A stretch of DNA of 64,000 nucleotides from JBAXTE01 sp037130365. Lineage in GTDB: Bacteria; Bacteroidota; Bacteroidia; Bacteroidales; WCHB1-69. The stretch is taken from positions 6,168-70,167 of the forward strand of contig JBAXTE010000022.1 in NCBI GenBank assembly GCA_037130365.1. Reading direction: 5' to 3'. The notes under the pieces are model-generated. The model searched no databases and had not been told where the DNA came from. It saw nothing but the letters and a program-made list of their open reading frames with translations. Shown here piece after piece: positions 8,791-18,042 of this stretch (the first letter of the stretch is position 1; every line of letters begins with the position of its first letter). The position numbers were made by a program, and so were the translations under genes.

Positions 8791-11103
8791 TTAAAACACC
8801 CAATTAATCCCAATACTTGGCATAAATGGTAATTGGTTTACGCGTTGTTTGGTGGTGCGGTCGAAATAAAAGATGTTTGGGCGATTATAGATGTTAGTAG
8901 CACCTAAGTTTATTTCTAAAATACTCCGTTCGGTAAAGTTGTATTTGTATTTTAAATTGATGTCCATTCGATGAAAATCAGGTAATCTGCCTCCGTTTGT
9001 ATCTTCGTATAACCAACCAAATGTTTCGTTAGATTGGGTGTAATTTCCGCCGATATTGGTTCCAAAATTTTGTGTAGGATAATTTCCCAATGTCCTCGAA
9101 AAAGCAAATCCAGTCCCATAATTCCAGCGTACATCAAATTGCCACTGATCTAATCCTCCAAACCGATAAGAAACAAGCATATTGATATTATGTCTACGAT
9201 CGAAATGGGTTGGATACTGAATAATTCCATCGTTTCTGTCTACCCAACCTAATGAATATACAAACCAGAAATATACTTTTTCAAGTTCGTATTTTGCTGT
9301 AAAATCAGCTCCTTTAGCCATACCAGATTCCCAAATAAAATCTTCTCTTAAAATTGCTGGTTTGCTGCTGTTGGCTTCATTATCTTCATATATTTTTCGC
9401 TGATTTAGTTCAGTAAGTTGAGAGAAATTTTTAATATAACCTTCAAAATTTAGGGTAAGATTTTTTACCACATCCCACTCCATTCCAAGAACTACATGCT
9501 GAGATTTTTGAATAAGATCGGAAACGGCCGTGCCATCAAATCTTTTATCTGGCAATTGATCACTTCCCGATAAAAATCCGTAAAAAAGATTCACCACATC
9601 TCTTTCGGAGGATGCGCTGATTAGGTTTTGAGAATAGATTCCAGATGCTAATTTAAAACGAATTTTATCGTTAAGATTAAATTTCATCGAAAATCTAGGT
9701 TCGAAAGATATATCGCTCAACGAAGCGTAAAAATGTCCTCTAAAACTAGGTTCCAGAATAAATTTCCCATAGATTCCTTTATATTTAACATAACCAGCCA
9801 TTTCTGTGGTGTTTTCTTGTTGCTGGATAATTAAATGCGAACTGTTTTGAAATTGGTAATTGGTTTGAAATCCAAGCATTTCGAAGCCGTATTTAATATT
9901 GTTTTTTCCCAATATGTAGTTGAATCCAAGTCCAATATTAAATCCATTGATATCACTACTTCGAGGTAATCCATCATGATTATCCAATACAATTCGATAT
10001 TTTGAATAAGCAACAGAGCCATCCATAATTACTGGTGTAGATCCAGGAATTAGCGAGAAGTTCATCCCACCACCAGATGATGTCCAATTAAAATCGGCTA
10101 TACTTTTATATTTTACATTATCATTGAAATTGAATCCAAAAAAGTTTATTTTGCTACCATTAGCGCTGTTCATTGATATTTTTCCATAGAAATCGTTGTA
10201 ATTAAAAGGTAATCCAGCCGTGTCGATGTACTGATATAATAATTTTGAACTTTCTGATAAATATGAATTTTTTGCTGAAAAAATGTATGAAATACTAGAG
10301 CCAGTGGCCTCATTGTATTTTACAAGTGGTCCCTCAATCAATAATTTAGCCCCAAAAGTATTTACATCGACTTTTCCTGAAACTCGTTTTTTGTTTCCTT
10401 CTCGGGTTTTAACATCCATAATTGAAGAAATTCTGCCACCATATTCAGCTCCAAATCCCCCAGAATATACATCCGCAGATTTCATGATGTCGGTATCAAA
10501 AACCGAAAATAGACCAATAGAATGAAATGGATTGTAAATAACCATTCCATCTAAAAGCACTTTATTTTGAATTGGAGATCCTCCTCTAATATATAATTGA
10601 CCACCTTGGTCTCCGGTAAATATTACTCCAGGAAGTATTTGTAGATATTGAGCTAAATCAGGGGTGCCGCCAATGGTGGGCATTTGCTTAATTTGTTTTG
10701 GGGTAACATAAGCAACTGAAGTACGAGTTTCGTTTTGCGATCTTTCGCGCTCTGCTGTAAGACTAAATTGCGTTAATGTAAAAGCAGCTTTAGTAATTAT
10801 TATTTTTTTTGTAACCACTTCTCCAGCTTTAACAGAAACAACCATAGCCAAGGAATCGTATCCCATCGATTTCATCATTAAAGTATAAGTTCCAGGTGGG
10901 ATTTTATTGATTGCAAAGTTCCCATTTCCATCGCTTGTACTTCCTAAACTTGTTCCTTTTAAAAACACGTTTGTAAATGGAACTGCTTCGCCACTTTCTT
11001 TTTCGATAATAATACCTTTAATAATAGCATTTTGCCCAAGTAATTGTCCAAAGATAAGTACAAACCCTAAAGTTATCCATAGACGGTAAATCGTTTTCCC
11101 CAT
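8791..11103 (-). CDS. TonB-dependent receptor with carboxypeptidase-like domain
   Basis: Outer-membrane transporter of about 770 aa. Order of parts: signal peptide (MGKTIYRLWITLGFVLIFGQLLGQ), a CarboxypepD_reg-like beta-sandwich (residues about 30-110, IKGIIIEKESGEAVPFTNVFLKGT), a plug domain (IKQMPTIGGTPDLAQYLQILPGV ... GGQLYIRGGSPIQNKVLLDGMVIYNP), then a barrel ending in INWVF. The frame extends to 11115, but the Met at 11103 gives the better signal peptide. No SusD partner lies beside it, so a polysaccharide role is not indicated; peptide, vitamin or metal substrates are equally possible. Confidence 0.9.
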   Translation of the reverse strand: MGKTIYRLWITLGFVLIFGQLLGQNAIIKGIIIEKESGEAVPFTNVFLKGTSLGSTSDGNGNFAINKIPPGTYTLMMKSMGYDSLAMVVSVKAGEVVTKKIIITKAAFTLTQFSLTAERERSQNETRTSVAYVTPKQIKQMPTIGGTPDLAQYLQILPGVIFTGDQGGQLYIRGGSPIQNKVLLDGMVIYNPFHSIGLFSVFDTDIMKSADVYSGGFGAEYGGRISSIMDVKTREGNKKRVSGKVDVNTFGAKLLIEGPLVKYNEATGSSISYIFSAKNSYLSESSKLLYQYIDTAGLPFNYNDFYGKISMNSANGSKINFFGFNFNDNVKYKSIADFNWTSSGGGMNFSLIPGSTPVIMDGSVAYSKYRIVLDNHDGLPRSSDINGFNIGLGFNYILGKNNIKYGFEMLGFQTNYQFQNSSHLIIQQQENTTEMAGYVKYKGIYGKFILEPSFRGHFYASLSDISFEPRFSMKFNLNDKIRFKLASGIYSQNLISASSERDVVNLFYGFLSGSDQLPDKRFDGTAVSDLIQKSQHVVLGMEWDVVKNLTLNFEGYIKNFSQLTELNQRKIYEDNEANSSKPAILREDFIWESGMAKGADFTAKYELEKVYFWFVYSLGWVDRNDGIIQYPTHFDRRHNINMLVSYRFGGLDQWQFDVRWNYGTGFAFSRTLGNYPTQNFGTNIGGNYTQSNETFGWLYEDTNGGRLPDFHRMDINLKYKYNFTERSILEINLGATNIYNRPNIFYFDRTTKQRVNQLPFMPSIGINWVF

Positions 11104-11182
11104 GATGTATTCCAAATTTTCAATATTCTATTAACAGATTCCAAAAGTATTAAAAAAAATCAAATATATTTCAATTTTTAAT

Positions 11183-12196
11183 TTATGCGTAAGCGATTTT
11201 GATAATTAGCTCCTTTAGTAATTGATCGCCCGAAATTTGATCTGCTTCAACTCCTTTAGATTTTAAATCATATTCTCGAAGAATAGATATAACCTTTATC
11301 GTTTTCAAAATTGGATAATTGTTAGCAGCTGTAAGATAATCTTGCACAAAGCTAGGACTAACGCCAACTTCTTTAGCAATATTCTCTCTTGTTTTTGCTT
11401 CTAAGCTATGTAAGATCATGATTTTGTTAAAAAAAGAGAACAGAATTGGGATCACTTTTGCTGGCGGATTTTCTTTTAAATTTTGACCAAAATAATCTAT
11501 GATTTTAAAAGAAACTGCGTGGTTTTTATTTCCAAGCGATTTGTATAGCTCGAAGAGGTTATAATCTTTGCTAATACCAATGTTTTTTTCAATGTTGTCG
11601 GGTGTGATTTCGTCCCCTTTTTCGGTAAGAATGAAGAGTTTTGTTAACTCATTGGTTTGTCGTGATAAATTATTTCCAACATATTCTGAAAGCATTAATG
11701 CGCCTTTTTCTCCCATTCTATAACCGCTCTCTTTTACAAAAGCCTGAATCCAACTTGGAACCTGATTGTCGTAAATTTTAGCAGATTCAAATAGTATTCC
11801 AACGGATTGAATTGTTTTTGCAATTTTTTTGCGACTGTCGAGTTTCTTGTATTTGTGACAAAAAACAAGAATAGTGCTTTTTACAGGGTTTTCTAAATAG
11901 GTTGCCAATAACTCTAAAAATACTTCCGTGGGCTTAATGTCTTGAGCTTCTTTAACTACAATTACCTGATAATTAGACATCATTGGGAATCCTTTTGCTA
12001 AAGCAAACAACTCATTTGATTTAACATCTCTGCCATAAAGAACGGTTTGATTAAAATCACGTTCTGATGGATCGATGGCATGCTCTTCTATATAGTCAGA
12101 AATTACATCGATATAATACGGTTCTTCACCATGAAGAAAATAGATGGGTTGAAGAATCTTTTTATCAATTTGATTTAGAATTTCTTTATAGGTCAT
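11183..12196 (-). CDS. holA: DNA polymerase III subunit delta
   Basis: Delta subunit of the clamp loader, which opens the beta clamp at the replication fork. The N-terminus PIYFLHGEEPYYIDVISDYI is diagnostic of HolA, followed by the AAA-like fold without a Walker A motif (VIVVKEAQDIKP, STILVFCHKYKKLDSRKK). The helical C-terminal domain binds the rest of the loader (ARENIAKEVGVSPSFVQDYLTAA). Length of 337 aa is normal. It lies 33 bp downstream of the AMP nucleosidase gene on the same strand, so co-transcription is likely. Confidence 0.93.
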   Translation of the reverse strand: MTYKEILNQIDKKILQPIYFLHGEEPYYIDVISDYIEEHAIDPSERDFNQTVLYGRDVKSNELFALAKGFPMMSNYQVIVVKEAQDIKPTEVFLELLATYLENPVKSTILVFCHKYKKLDSRKKIAKTIQSVGILFESAKIYDNQVPSWIQAFVKESGYRMGEKGALMLSEYVGNNLSRQTNELTKLFILTEKGDEITPDNIEKNIGISKDYNLFELYKSLGNKNHAVSFKIIDYFGQNLKENPPAKVIPILFSFFNKIMILHSLEAKTRENIAKEVGVSPSFVQDYLTAANNYPILKTIKVISILREYDLKSKGVEADQISGDQLLKELIIKIAYA

Positions 12197-12228
12197 AGTT
12201 GAAAATATATTGGCTTTTATTCGTGGAA

Positions 12229-13005
12229 CTAAATATCAAATCTTAGGTGCTTTACTGTTAACCCCTCATTAATAAGCTGTTTTAAGGAGTCTATCCCTAT
12301 AAGCAAATGGTTCTCCACAAAATTTTCAGTAACCAAATGGTCGCTTTTTTCCGTTTTTACACCGTCTGAAATCATTGGTTGATCAGAAACTAATAATAGA
12401 GCACCTGTAGGAATTTGGTTGGCAAATCCTGTAATAAACAAAGTCGCTGTTTCCATATCGATGGCCATAGCTCTAATTTTTCGGAGGTAATCCTTAAATG
12501 TTTCGTCATGTTCCCACACTCTTCGGTTGGTTGTGTAAACGGTGCCTGTCCAATAATCTAAAGCATGTTCTCTAATCGTGGTTGAAATTGCTTTTTGCAT
12601 ACTAAATGCAGGTAAGGCTGGGACTTCTGGAGGAAAATAATCATTGGATGTACCTTCACCTCTTATTGCCGCAATTGGCAATATTAAATCACCAAGATTA
12701 TTTTTTACTTTGAGTCCACCACATTTTCCTAAAAACAATACTGCTTTTGGTGATATTGCCGACAGTAAATCCATTACCGTTGCTGCATTTGCACTACCCA
12801 TCGAAAAATCAATAATCGTAATATTATCACAAGAAGCCGATGGCATTGCCTTATCTTCACCACGTATAGGTACATTATTCCACTTTGCAAAAAGTTCAAC
12901 ATAATGCTTGAAGTTTGTTAGAATTATATATTCTCCGAACTCTTCTACTGGAGTCCCAGTATATCTAGGAAGCCAATTGTTAACTATTTCTTTCTTGGTA
13001 ATCAT
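12229..13005 (-). CDS. amn: AMP nucleosidase
   Basis: Belongs to the purine nucleoside phosphorylase (PNP_UDP) superfamily. Seen: the ligand-binding segment VLFLGKCGGLK, the acidic-ribose segment IRAMAIDMETATLFITGF and ALLLVSDQPM. The short N-terminus (NNWLPRYTGTPVEEFGEYIILTNF) is typical of the Bacteroidota AMP nucleosidases of about 258 aa, which cleave AMP to adenine and ribose 5-phosphate. A closely related nucleoside phosphorylase activity cannot be excluded from sequence alone. It is the first gene of the amn-holA pair. Confidence 0.85.
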   Translation of the reverse strand: MITKKEIVNNWLPRYTGTPVEEFGEYIILTNFKHYVELFAKWNNVPIRGEDKAMPSASCDNITIIDFSMGSANAATVMDLLSAISPKAVLFLGKCGGLKVKNNLGDLILPIAAIRGEGTSNDYFPPEVPALPAFSMQKAISTTIREHALDYWTGTVYTTNRRVWEHDETFKDYLRKIRAMAIDMETATLFITGFANQIPTGALLLVSDQPMISDGVKTEKSDHLVTENFVENHLLIGIDSLKQLINEGLTVKHLRFDI

Positions 13006-13450
13006 CTCATTACGTATTTATTTTGACCAATTATCTTTGTTTTTATTATTGGTAGTATTCCTATTACCAAATTGTTTTTTGCTTATTACTAAAATCTATA
13101 ATTTGTCATGACAAACAAAAAAACATTTGAATAATTTGAAAAATGTTTTTAATATTTGATTTTACACATCAATTTATTCTCTACAAAAATAGTGTTTTTA
13201 TACAAACAATCAGCACAAATTTGCTATTTGTCATATTCTAGGTTATGCTTGACTTCTAAAAAATTATTTAATCTCCTTTTTTTTAATGCATTCTGGATTA
13301 TATTCGTTCGTTTTGTGTTCTATCAAAATCTGCTTTATTCAAATTGCTATACGGATGATTAGTCTAGTGATATTTTCAAATTTTGAGTTTCTGTTATAAT
13401 TGAATAAGTCCATTTTTTGCAATATCAATATTAATTACGATATTTGTATA
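13006..13450. other. A+T-rich divergent intergenic region, no gene seen
   Basis: This gap separates the leftward amn-holA pair from a rightward pair and must hold promoters for both. Open frames within it are short, rich in Phe/Leu/Ile from A+T-rich DNA, and have no recognisable domain. Confidence 0.4.
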
Positions 13451-13927
13451 ATGGAAATACTCAATTTGCCTAAAGTTGAATTCAAATTACGAAATATTGG
13501 AGATTCTAAAACTGAAATTTTTGATTCGTTTCGTAAAAAGTTTGTAGTGCTCACCCCCGAAGAATGGGTGAGACAACATTTTGCACACTTTTTAATCAAC
13601 CAAATTGGAGTTCCATTGGGATTGATTGCGCTTGAAAAAAAAATTTTGATGAACAGTCTCACTCGAAGGTTTGATATTGTAGTGTATTCTAGAGATGTAA
13701 ATCCATTGCTAATAATTGAATGTAAGTCTACGGCTGTGCAAATTTCTCAAGAAGTTTTTAATCAAGCAGCTCGATATAATACGGTTCTTAAAGCACCCTA
13801 TTTAGTGGTTACAAACGGACATGTACATCACGCATGTAAAATTGATTTTGAAAATTTGAACATTAATTTCTTAAATTCATTACCTTTATATTCTGAAATG
13901 ATTAATAATAATTCCGCTATAATATGA
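13451..13927 (+). CDS. HsdR N-terminal-like (PD-(D/E)xK fold) protein
   Basis: A small protein of about 158 aa matching the 'type I restriction enzyme R protein N terminal' family common in Bacteroidota chromosomes. Seen: LTPEEWVRQHFAHFLI, then the nuclease core RRFDIVVYSRDVNPLLIIECKS, with D, then E-C-K as the PD-(D/E)xK triad, and a following Q (FNQAARYN). There is no helicase part, so it is not an HsdR. The frame is open from 13400; the Met at 13451 begins the conserved MEILNLPKVEFKLRN. It overlaps the next gene by 4 bp. Its biological role is not established; a link to DNA repair or nuclease activity is inferred from the fold. Confidence 0.75.
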   Translation: MEILNLPKVEFKLRNIGDSKTEIFDSFRKKFVVLTPEEWVRQHFAHFLINQIGVPLGLIALEKKILMNSLTRRFDIVVYSRDVNPLLIIECKSTAVQISQEVFNQAARYNTVLKAPYLVVTNGHVHHACKIDFENLNINFLNSLPLYSEMINNNSAII

Positions 13928-16671
13928 AACATTTTTATTGGTTACTTTTCACTTCACTTTTTATGATAAATGGAGTTTTTGGTCAAGTCCCTCCAAGCCA
14001 GCAATTGGTGTTGAAGGTAAAAGATCAATATCGCTCATATTGTGATATTTATAAGATAAATATTCCTGGATTTCAACTGTTTGAAACCAACTTTCAACTA
14101 CTACAGTTGCATAAAATATTTCCAAATATCGCGAAACCAAAAATGGTCGTCAATAAATTTGGCGATACATTAATAGATTTAAGCTTGATTTATGAAGTAA
14201 ATTTTCAAAATACAAATTTAAATAAACAGCAAGTTTGTAATCAACTTAATAATTCTGGGTGGTTTGAATATGTAGAACCAAAAAACACGCACTTTCCTCT
14301 GTTTGTGCCCGATGATGCAAATATTTTAAATCAGTATTATCTAAACAAAATTCATGCATACGAAGGTTGGGATGTTTCTAAGGGAGATAGTACAATTATA
14401 ATAGGAATTTCTGATACTGGTTTCGATTTTACACATTTAGATTTATCGGGCTCAGTGGCGTATAATCTTAACGACACGATTGATGGTATTGATAATGATA
14501 ACGATGGGTATATTGATAATTACCGCGGATGGGATTTAGGAGCAAACGATAATAATCCTCAGATTACCTCAGGAAACCATGGATTGTTTGTCTCTGCAAT
14601 TGCTGGTGCTCGTGCGAACAACTCAATTGGGATGGCTGGTGTTGGTTTTAACTCTAAAATATTGCCCTTAAAAATAACTAATAGCAGTGAACTAATTACA
14701 CAAGGTTATGAATCAATTGTTTACGGGGCAACTCATGGTTGCAGCGTGATTAATTGCTCATGGGGAGGACAAGTTACCGATGGTAAATTTGGCGAAGATG
14801 TGGTTAATTTTGCTTCGATTAATTGCAATACCCTGATTGTTGCTGCATGTGGAAACGACGGAACAATTTTGCCATTTTGGCCAGCTTCGTATCCAAATGT
14901 ATTAAGTGTAAGTTCTACCGATAATGTTGATGTTAGATCTGATTTTTCAAGTTTTGGATGGAATGTCGATATCGCTGCTCCGGGTAGCAATATCTATTCT
15001 GCTATACAAGGAAATGGCTATACTTATTCTGCCGGAACTTCTTTTTCTGCTCCAATGGTATCAGCTTGTGCAGCGATTGTGAAATCTTATTTCCCAACCC
15101 TTTCTGCTTTGCAAATTGCTGAACGACTTAAAGTTACTTCAGATAATATTGATACAGTTTTGTTAAATGCAACTTATGTTGGAAAGCTTGGTAAAGGCAG
15201 ATTGAATCTGTATAGAGCTCTTACCGATCTCGATAGACCATCCATTCGGTACGATAATCCAAATTTTTCAAAAAATTATCCGTTGGTGAATGATACTATT
15301 TCATTTTATGCAAACTTCAAAAACTATTTATCAGCCACTCAAAATCTCAGAATTGTGATGTCTGTGGTGCAAGGCAATGCGTATATTCTTGATTCAGCAA
15401 TAACAGTTCCTTCACTTTCTGCTTTTCAATCTTTTAATAATCAATCAAATCCGTTTAGATTTATTCTAGAAAATAATCCACCAAATAGTGAACTGGTTTT
15501 TAAACTTTCATATTTTGATACCGATTATCGTGGATATGAATATGTGAAATTGTACGCAAATAAATCCTATATTTCGATAGATACCAATAATATATCAACT
15601 ACTTTAACTGGAAATAGCCGTTTGGGATTCCCTGATAATCTTTTTGAACAAGGGGAGGGTTTTAATTATTTACAGACCAATCAGATGTTTTATGTGGGTG
15701 GACTTATCTTGGGGAAAAATTCTGATTTTGTGTCTGATAATATCTATGGCGATGTTGATTACGATACAGATTTTCAGAACGTTGTACTTCCGTTAAGAGT
15801 CTTACCTTCAGTAGTTTCTGATTTAGATGCAAAAACTGTATATAACGACGATGGGGCAGGAGCGAATAAAATGAATATTCAGGTTACACACAATATTTAT
15901 GCTTGGAATCAAATTGGACTAGAGGACTTTATTGTTCATTCATTTACATTGAAAAATATTGGAACTGCTTCTCAACTGGGAATGTATGCAGGATTGTTTA
16001 TCGATTGGGATATTTATTTGTCTTCATACAACAAAGCAAATTATTTATCAAGCTCCAAAATGATGTATGTTTGGAGTCCAATGGGTGGAAAATTTGGCGG
16101 TGTTGCTACTTTATCTGATTTTCCAACCAATAAATATGCATTTGATAATGATGGAAGTAATTTGAGTTTAAAAATAAATAATGGATTCAGTAATATCGAA
16201 AAATATACTGCACTCACATCCAACCGTGATTCTGCTGGTTGTTCGGGTAATGGCAGTGATATTTCAACGTTATTAAGTTACGGACCAATAAATTTGTTGC
16301 CCAATGATACCATTACTTTAAATTTTGTAGTAATGGCGGGCAATTCACCTCAATCGCTAATAAATTCAACAGCTGCTGCTTATCAAAAAATGAATCCAGA
16401 TTTTAGTGGAGTTTTTGGTGTAAATAATTCTGAATCGATAGTGCAACTTTCTCCAAACCCAGTTAAAAATGAGCTTTTTGTAAAATCTACAGCCTCAATA
16501 TCTGCTGTCGAATGTTATGATATTCTTGGAAATTTGTGCGTAATAACCCCAATTTCTATTAATCAAAATAGTTGTTCTGTAAATGTCTCATTATTCAAAA
16601 ATGGATTATATGTAGTCAAAGTAATTACTCCAAATGGAAATTATTTTCAAAAAATTATTGTAAATCATTAA
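13924..16671 (+). CDS. Secreted S8 subtilisin-like protease with T9SS type A signal
   Basis: A 915-aa cell-surface or secreted serine protease. Signal peptide MKHFYWLLFTSLFMINGVFGQ; catalytic Asp in IGISDTGFDFTHLD, His in GNHGLFVSAIAG, oxyanion Asn region (CGNDGTILPFWPAS), catalytic Ser in AGTSFSAPMVSA. After a long beta-rich middle region the C-terminus is a type A sorting domain: VQLSPNPVKNELFVKS ... GLYVVKVITPNGNYFQKIIV. The domain directs export through the type IX system and attachment to the surface. It overlaps the upstream HsdR_N-like gene by 4 bp, which looks incidental as functions differ. Confidence 0.92.
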   Translation: MKHFYWLLFTSLFMINGVFGQVPPSQQLVLKVKDQYRSYCDIYKINIPGFQLFETNFQLLQLHKIFPNIAKPKMVVNKFGDTLIDLSLIYEVNFQNTNLNKQQVCNQLNNSGWFEYVEPKNTHFPLFVPDDANILNQYYLNKIHAYEGWDVSKGDSTIIIGISDTGFDFTHLDLSGSVAYNLNDTIDGIDNDNDGYIDNYRGWDLGANDNNPQITSGNHGLFVSAIAGARANNSIGMAGVGFNSKILPLKITNSSELITQGYESIVYGATHGCSVINCSWGGQVTDGKFGEDVVNFASINCNTLIVAACGNDGTILPFWPASYPNVLSVSSTDNVDVRSDFSSFGWNVDIAAPGSNIYSAIQGNGYTYSAGTSFSAPMVSACAAIVKSYFPTLSALQIAERLKVTSDNIDTVLLNATYVGKLGKGRLNLYRALTDLDRPSIRYDNPNFSKNYPLVNDTISFYANFKNYLSATQNLRIVMSVVQGNAYILDSAITVPSLSAFQSFNNQSNPFRFILENNPPNSELVFKLSYFDTDYRGYEYVKLYANKSYISIDTNNISTTLTGNSRLGFPDNLFEQGEGFNYLQTNQMFYVGGLILGKNSDFVSDNIYGDVDYDTDFQNVVLPLRVLPSVVSDLDAKTVYNDDGAGANKMNIQVTHNIYAWNQIGLEDFIVHSFTLKNIGTASQLGMYAGLFIDWDIYLSSYNKANYLSSSKMMYVWSPMGGKFGGVATLSDFPTNKYAFDNDGSNLSLKINNGFSNIEKYTALTSNRDSAGCSGNGSDISTLLSYGPINLLPNDTITLNFVVMAGNSPQSLINSTAAAYQKMNPDFSGVFGVNNSESIVQLSPNPVKNELFVKSTASISAVECYDILGNLCVITPISINQNSCSVNVSLFKNGLYVVKVITPNGNYFQKIIVNH

Positions 16672-16701
16672 TTCAAATTATCAAAAATAACCAGCTCAGA
16701 T

Positions 16702-17970
16702 ATGATTATACCAGAATTTGAACTTCCTAGTTTTATGACCAACTTCGTCTTGGTTACCGTCTTTTCGCTAATAATTGGATTATCACAACGTAGGTTACAG
16801 GACGCTCACGAAGCGGCCTTATCTTTTGGTACCGACCGCACATTTACTTTTATTGGGATGTTGGGGTACATTTTATATATCATCAGACCACAAGACCAAT
16901 TGCTTTTTATTGTAGGTTTTGTCATAATCTCACTTTTTTTGATGCTGTTCTATTTTTACAAAATGCAACAATCAAAAAGCTATGGATTAACCTCGATTGT
17001 AATATCATTAATCACCTATAGTCTAGGACTATTACTTGTTACTCAACCATTTTGGTTTTTTCTGCTAATTGTAGCTGTCGTGCTTATTTTTACAGAATTG
17101 AAGGAATCCTTTATGACTGTTTCTAAGCGTTTTAACAAAGATGAATTCTTGACTTTAGCTAAGTTTATTGTAATGGCTGGAGTTATTTTGCCAATTGTTC
17201 CAAACACTCCTTTTGTTTCATATTTGAGTCTTACTCCGTATAAAATTTGGATGGCTGTTGTGGTAATATCTTCAATTTCGTATATCAGTTATTTACTTAA
17301 GAAATTTGTCTTTCCCGATTCTGGAGTTATGCTCACAGGTATTTTAGGCGGATTATATAGTAGTACAGCTACTACTTTTATTCTAGCTCGTAAAATGAAA
17401 GAATGTCAAGGAGAAACATCTCAATTTGTTGCCGCTATTATAATGGCTACCTCTATGATGTACTTGAGAATATTAGTGCTAATATTAATTTTTAATCAAG
17501 GATTATTTGATGTTGTTTGGATGTGGTTTTTGTTTATGTTTGCGATCTCTGCATCCATCAGCTTATTAATTCGATTAAAATTCCGTAAGCTAGCCATAAA
17601 TAATCAATCAACCGGAGACGATAAAAACCCACTAGAGTTTAAAATTGCTATTTTATTTACCATTTTATTTGTTGCATTTACCTTTATAACCCACTTTACA
17701 ATACAATATTTAGGTTCAAATGGTTTGCAAATTTTATCTCTTGTGGTTGGGGTTTCAGATATTGACCCATTTTTGTTAAATCTTTTTCAAGGACATTACG
17801 ATGTTTCGCTAACTGTTATCGCAATTGCATCGTTCCAAGCAATTATTAGTAACAATGTATTAAAAGCACTGTATGCTTTTTGGCTCTCTGGAATGAAAAG
17901 TAAATCGCTAATCTTGGGTTCTTTTGCACTTATAATACTTGCAAATGTGTTGATACTCTTTCTGTTATAA
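16702..17970 (+). CDS. MgtC/SapB N-domain and DUF4010 membrane protein
   Basis: A 422-aa polytopic inner-membrane protein with about 11-12 hydrophobic segments. The N-terminal quarter matches the MgtC/SapB family (TVFSLIIGLSQRRLQD, then TFTFIGMLGYIL), the C-terminal part the DUF4010 family (GGLYSSTATTFILARK; VGVSDIDPFLLNLFQG). This fusion is widespread; its transport substrate, if any, is unknown. It lies 31 bp after the subtilisin gene on the same strand but is probably functionally separate. Confidence 0.8.
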   Translation: MIIPEFELPSFMTNFVLVTVFSLIIGLSQRRLQDAHEAALSFGTDRTFTFIGMLGYILYIIRPQDQLLFIVGFVIISLFLMLFYFYKMQQSKSYGLTSIVISLITYSLGLLLVTQPFWFFLLIVAVVLIFTELKESFMTVSKRFNKDEFLTLAKFIVMAGVILPIVPNTPFVSYLSLTPYKIWMAVVVISSISYISYLLKKFVFPDSGVMLTGILGGLYSSTATTFILARKMKECQGETSQFVAAIIMATSMMYLRILVLILIFNQGLFDVVWMWFLFMFAISASISLLIRLKFRKLAINNQSTGDDKNPLEFKIAILFTILFVAFTFITHFTIQYLGSNGLQILSLVVGVSDIDPFLLNLFQGHYDVSLTVIAIASFQAIISNNVLKALYAFWLSGMKSKSLILGSFALIILANVLILFLL

Positions 17971-18042
17971 TTACTTATATAAGATTGATTAGTGATTTTA
18001 TTAAATGATGAATGATTTTATTAAATCATCAATAATCATTTG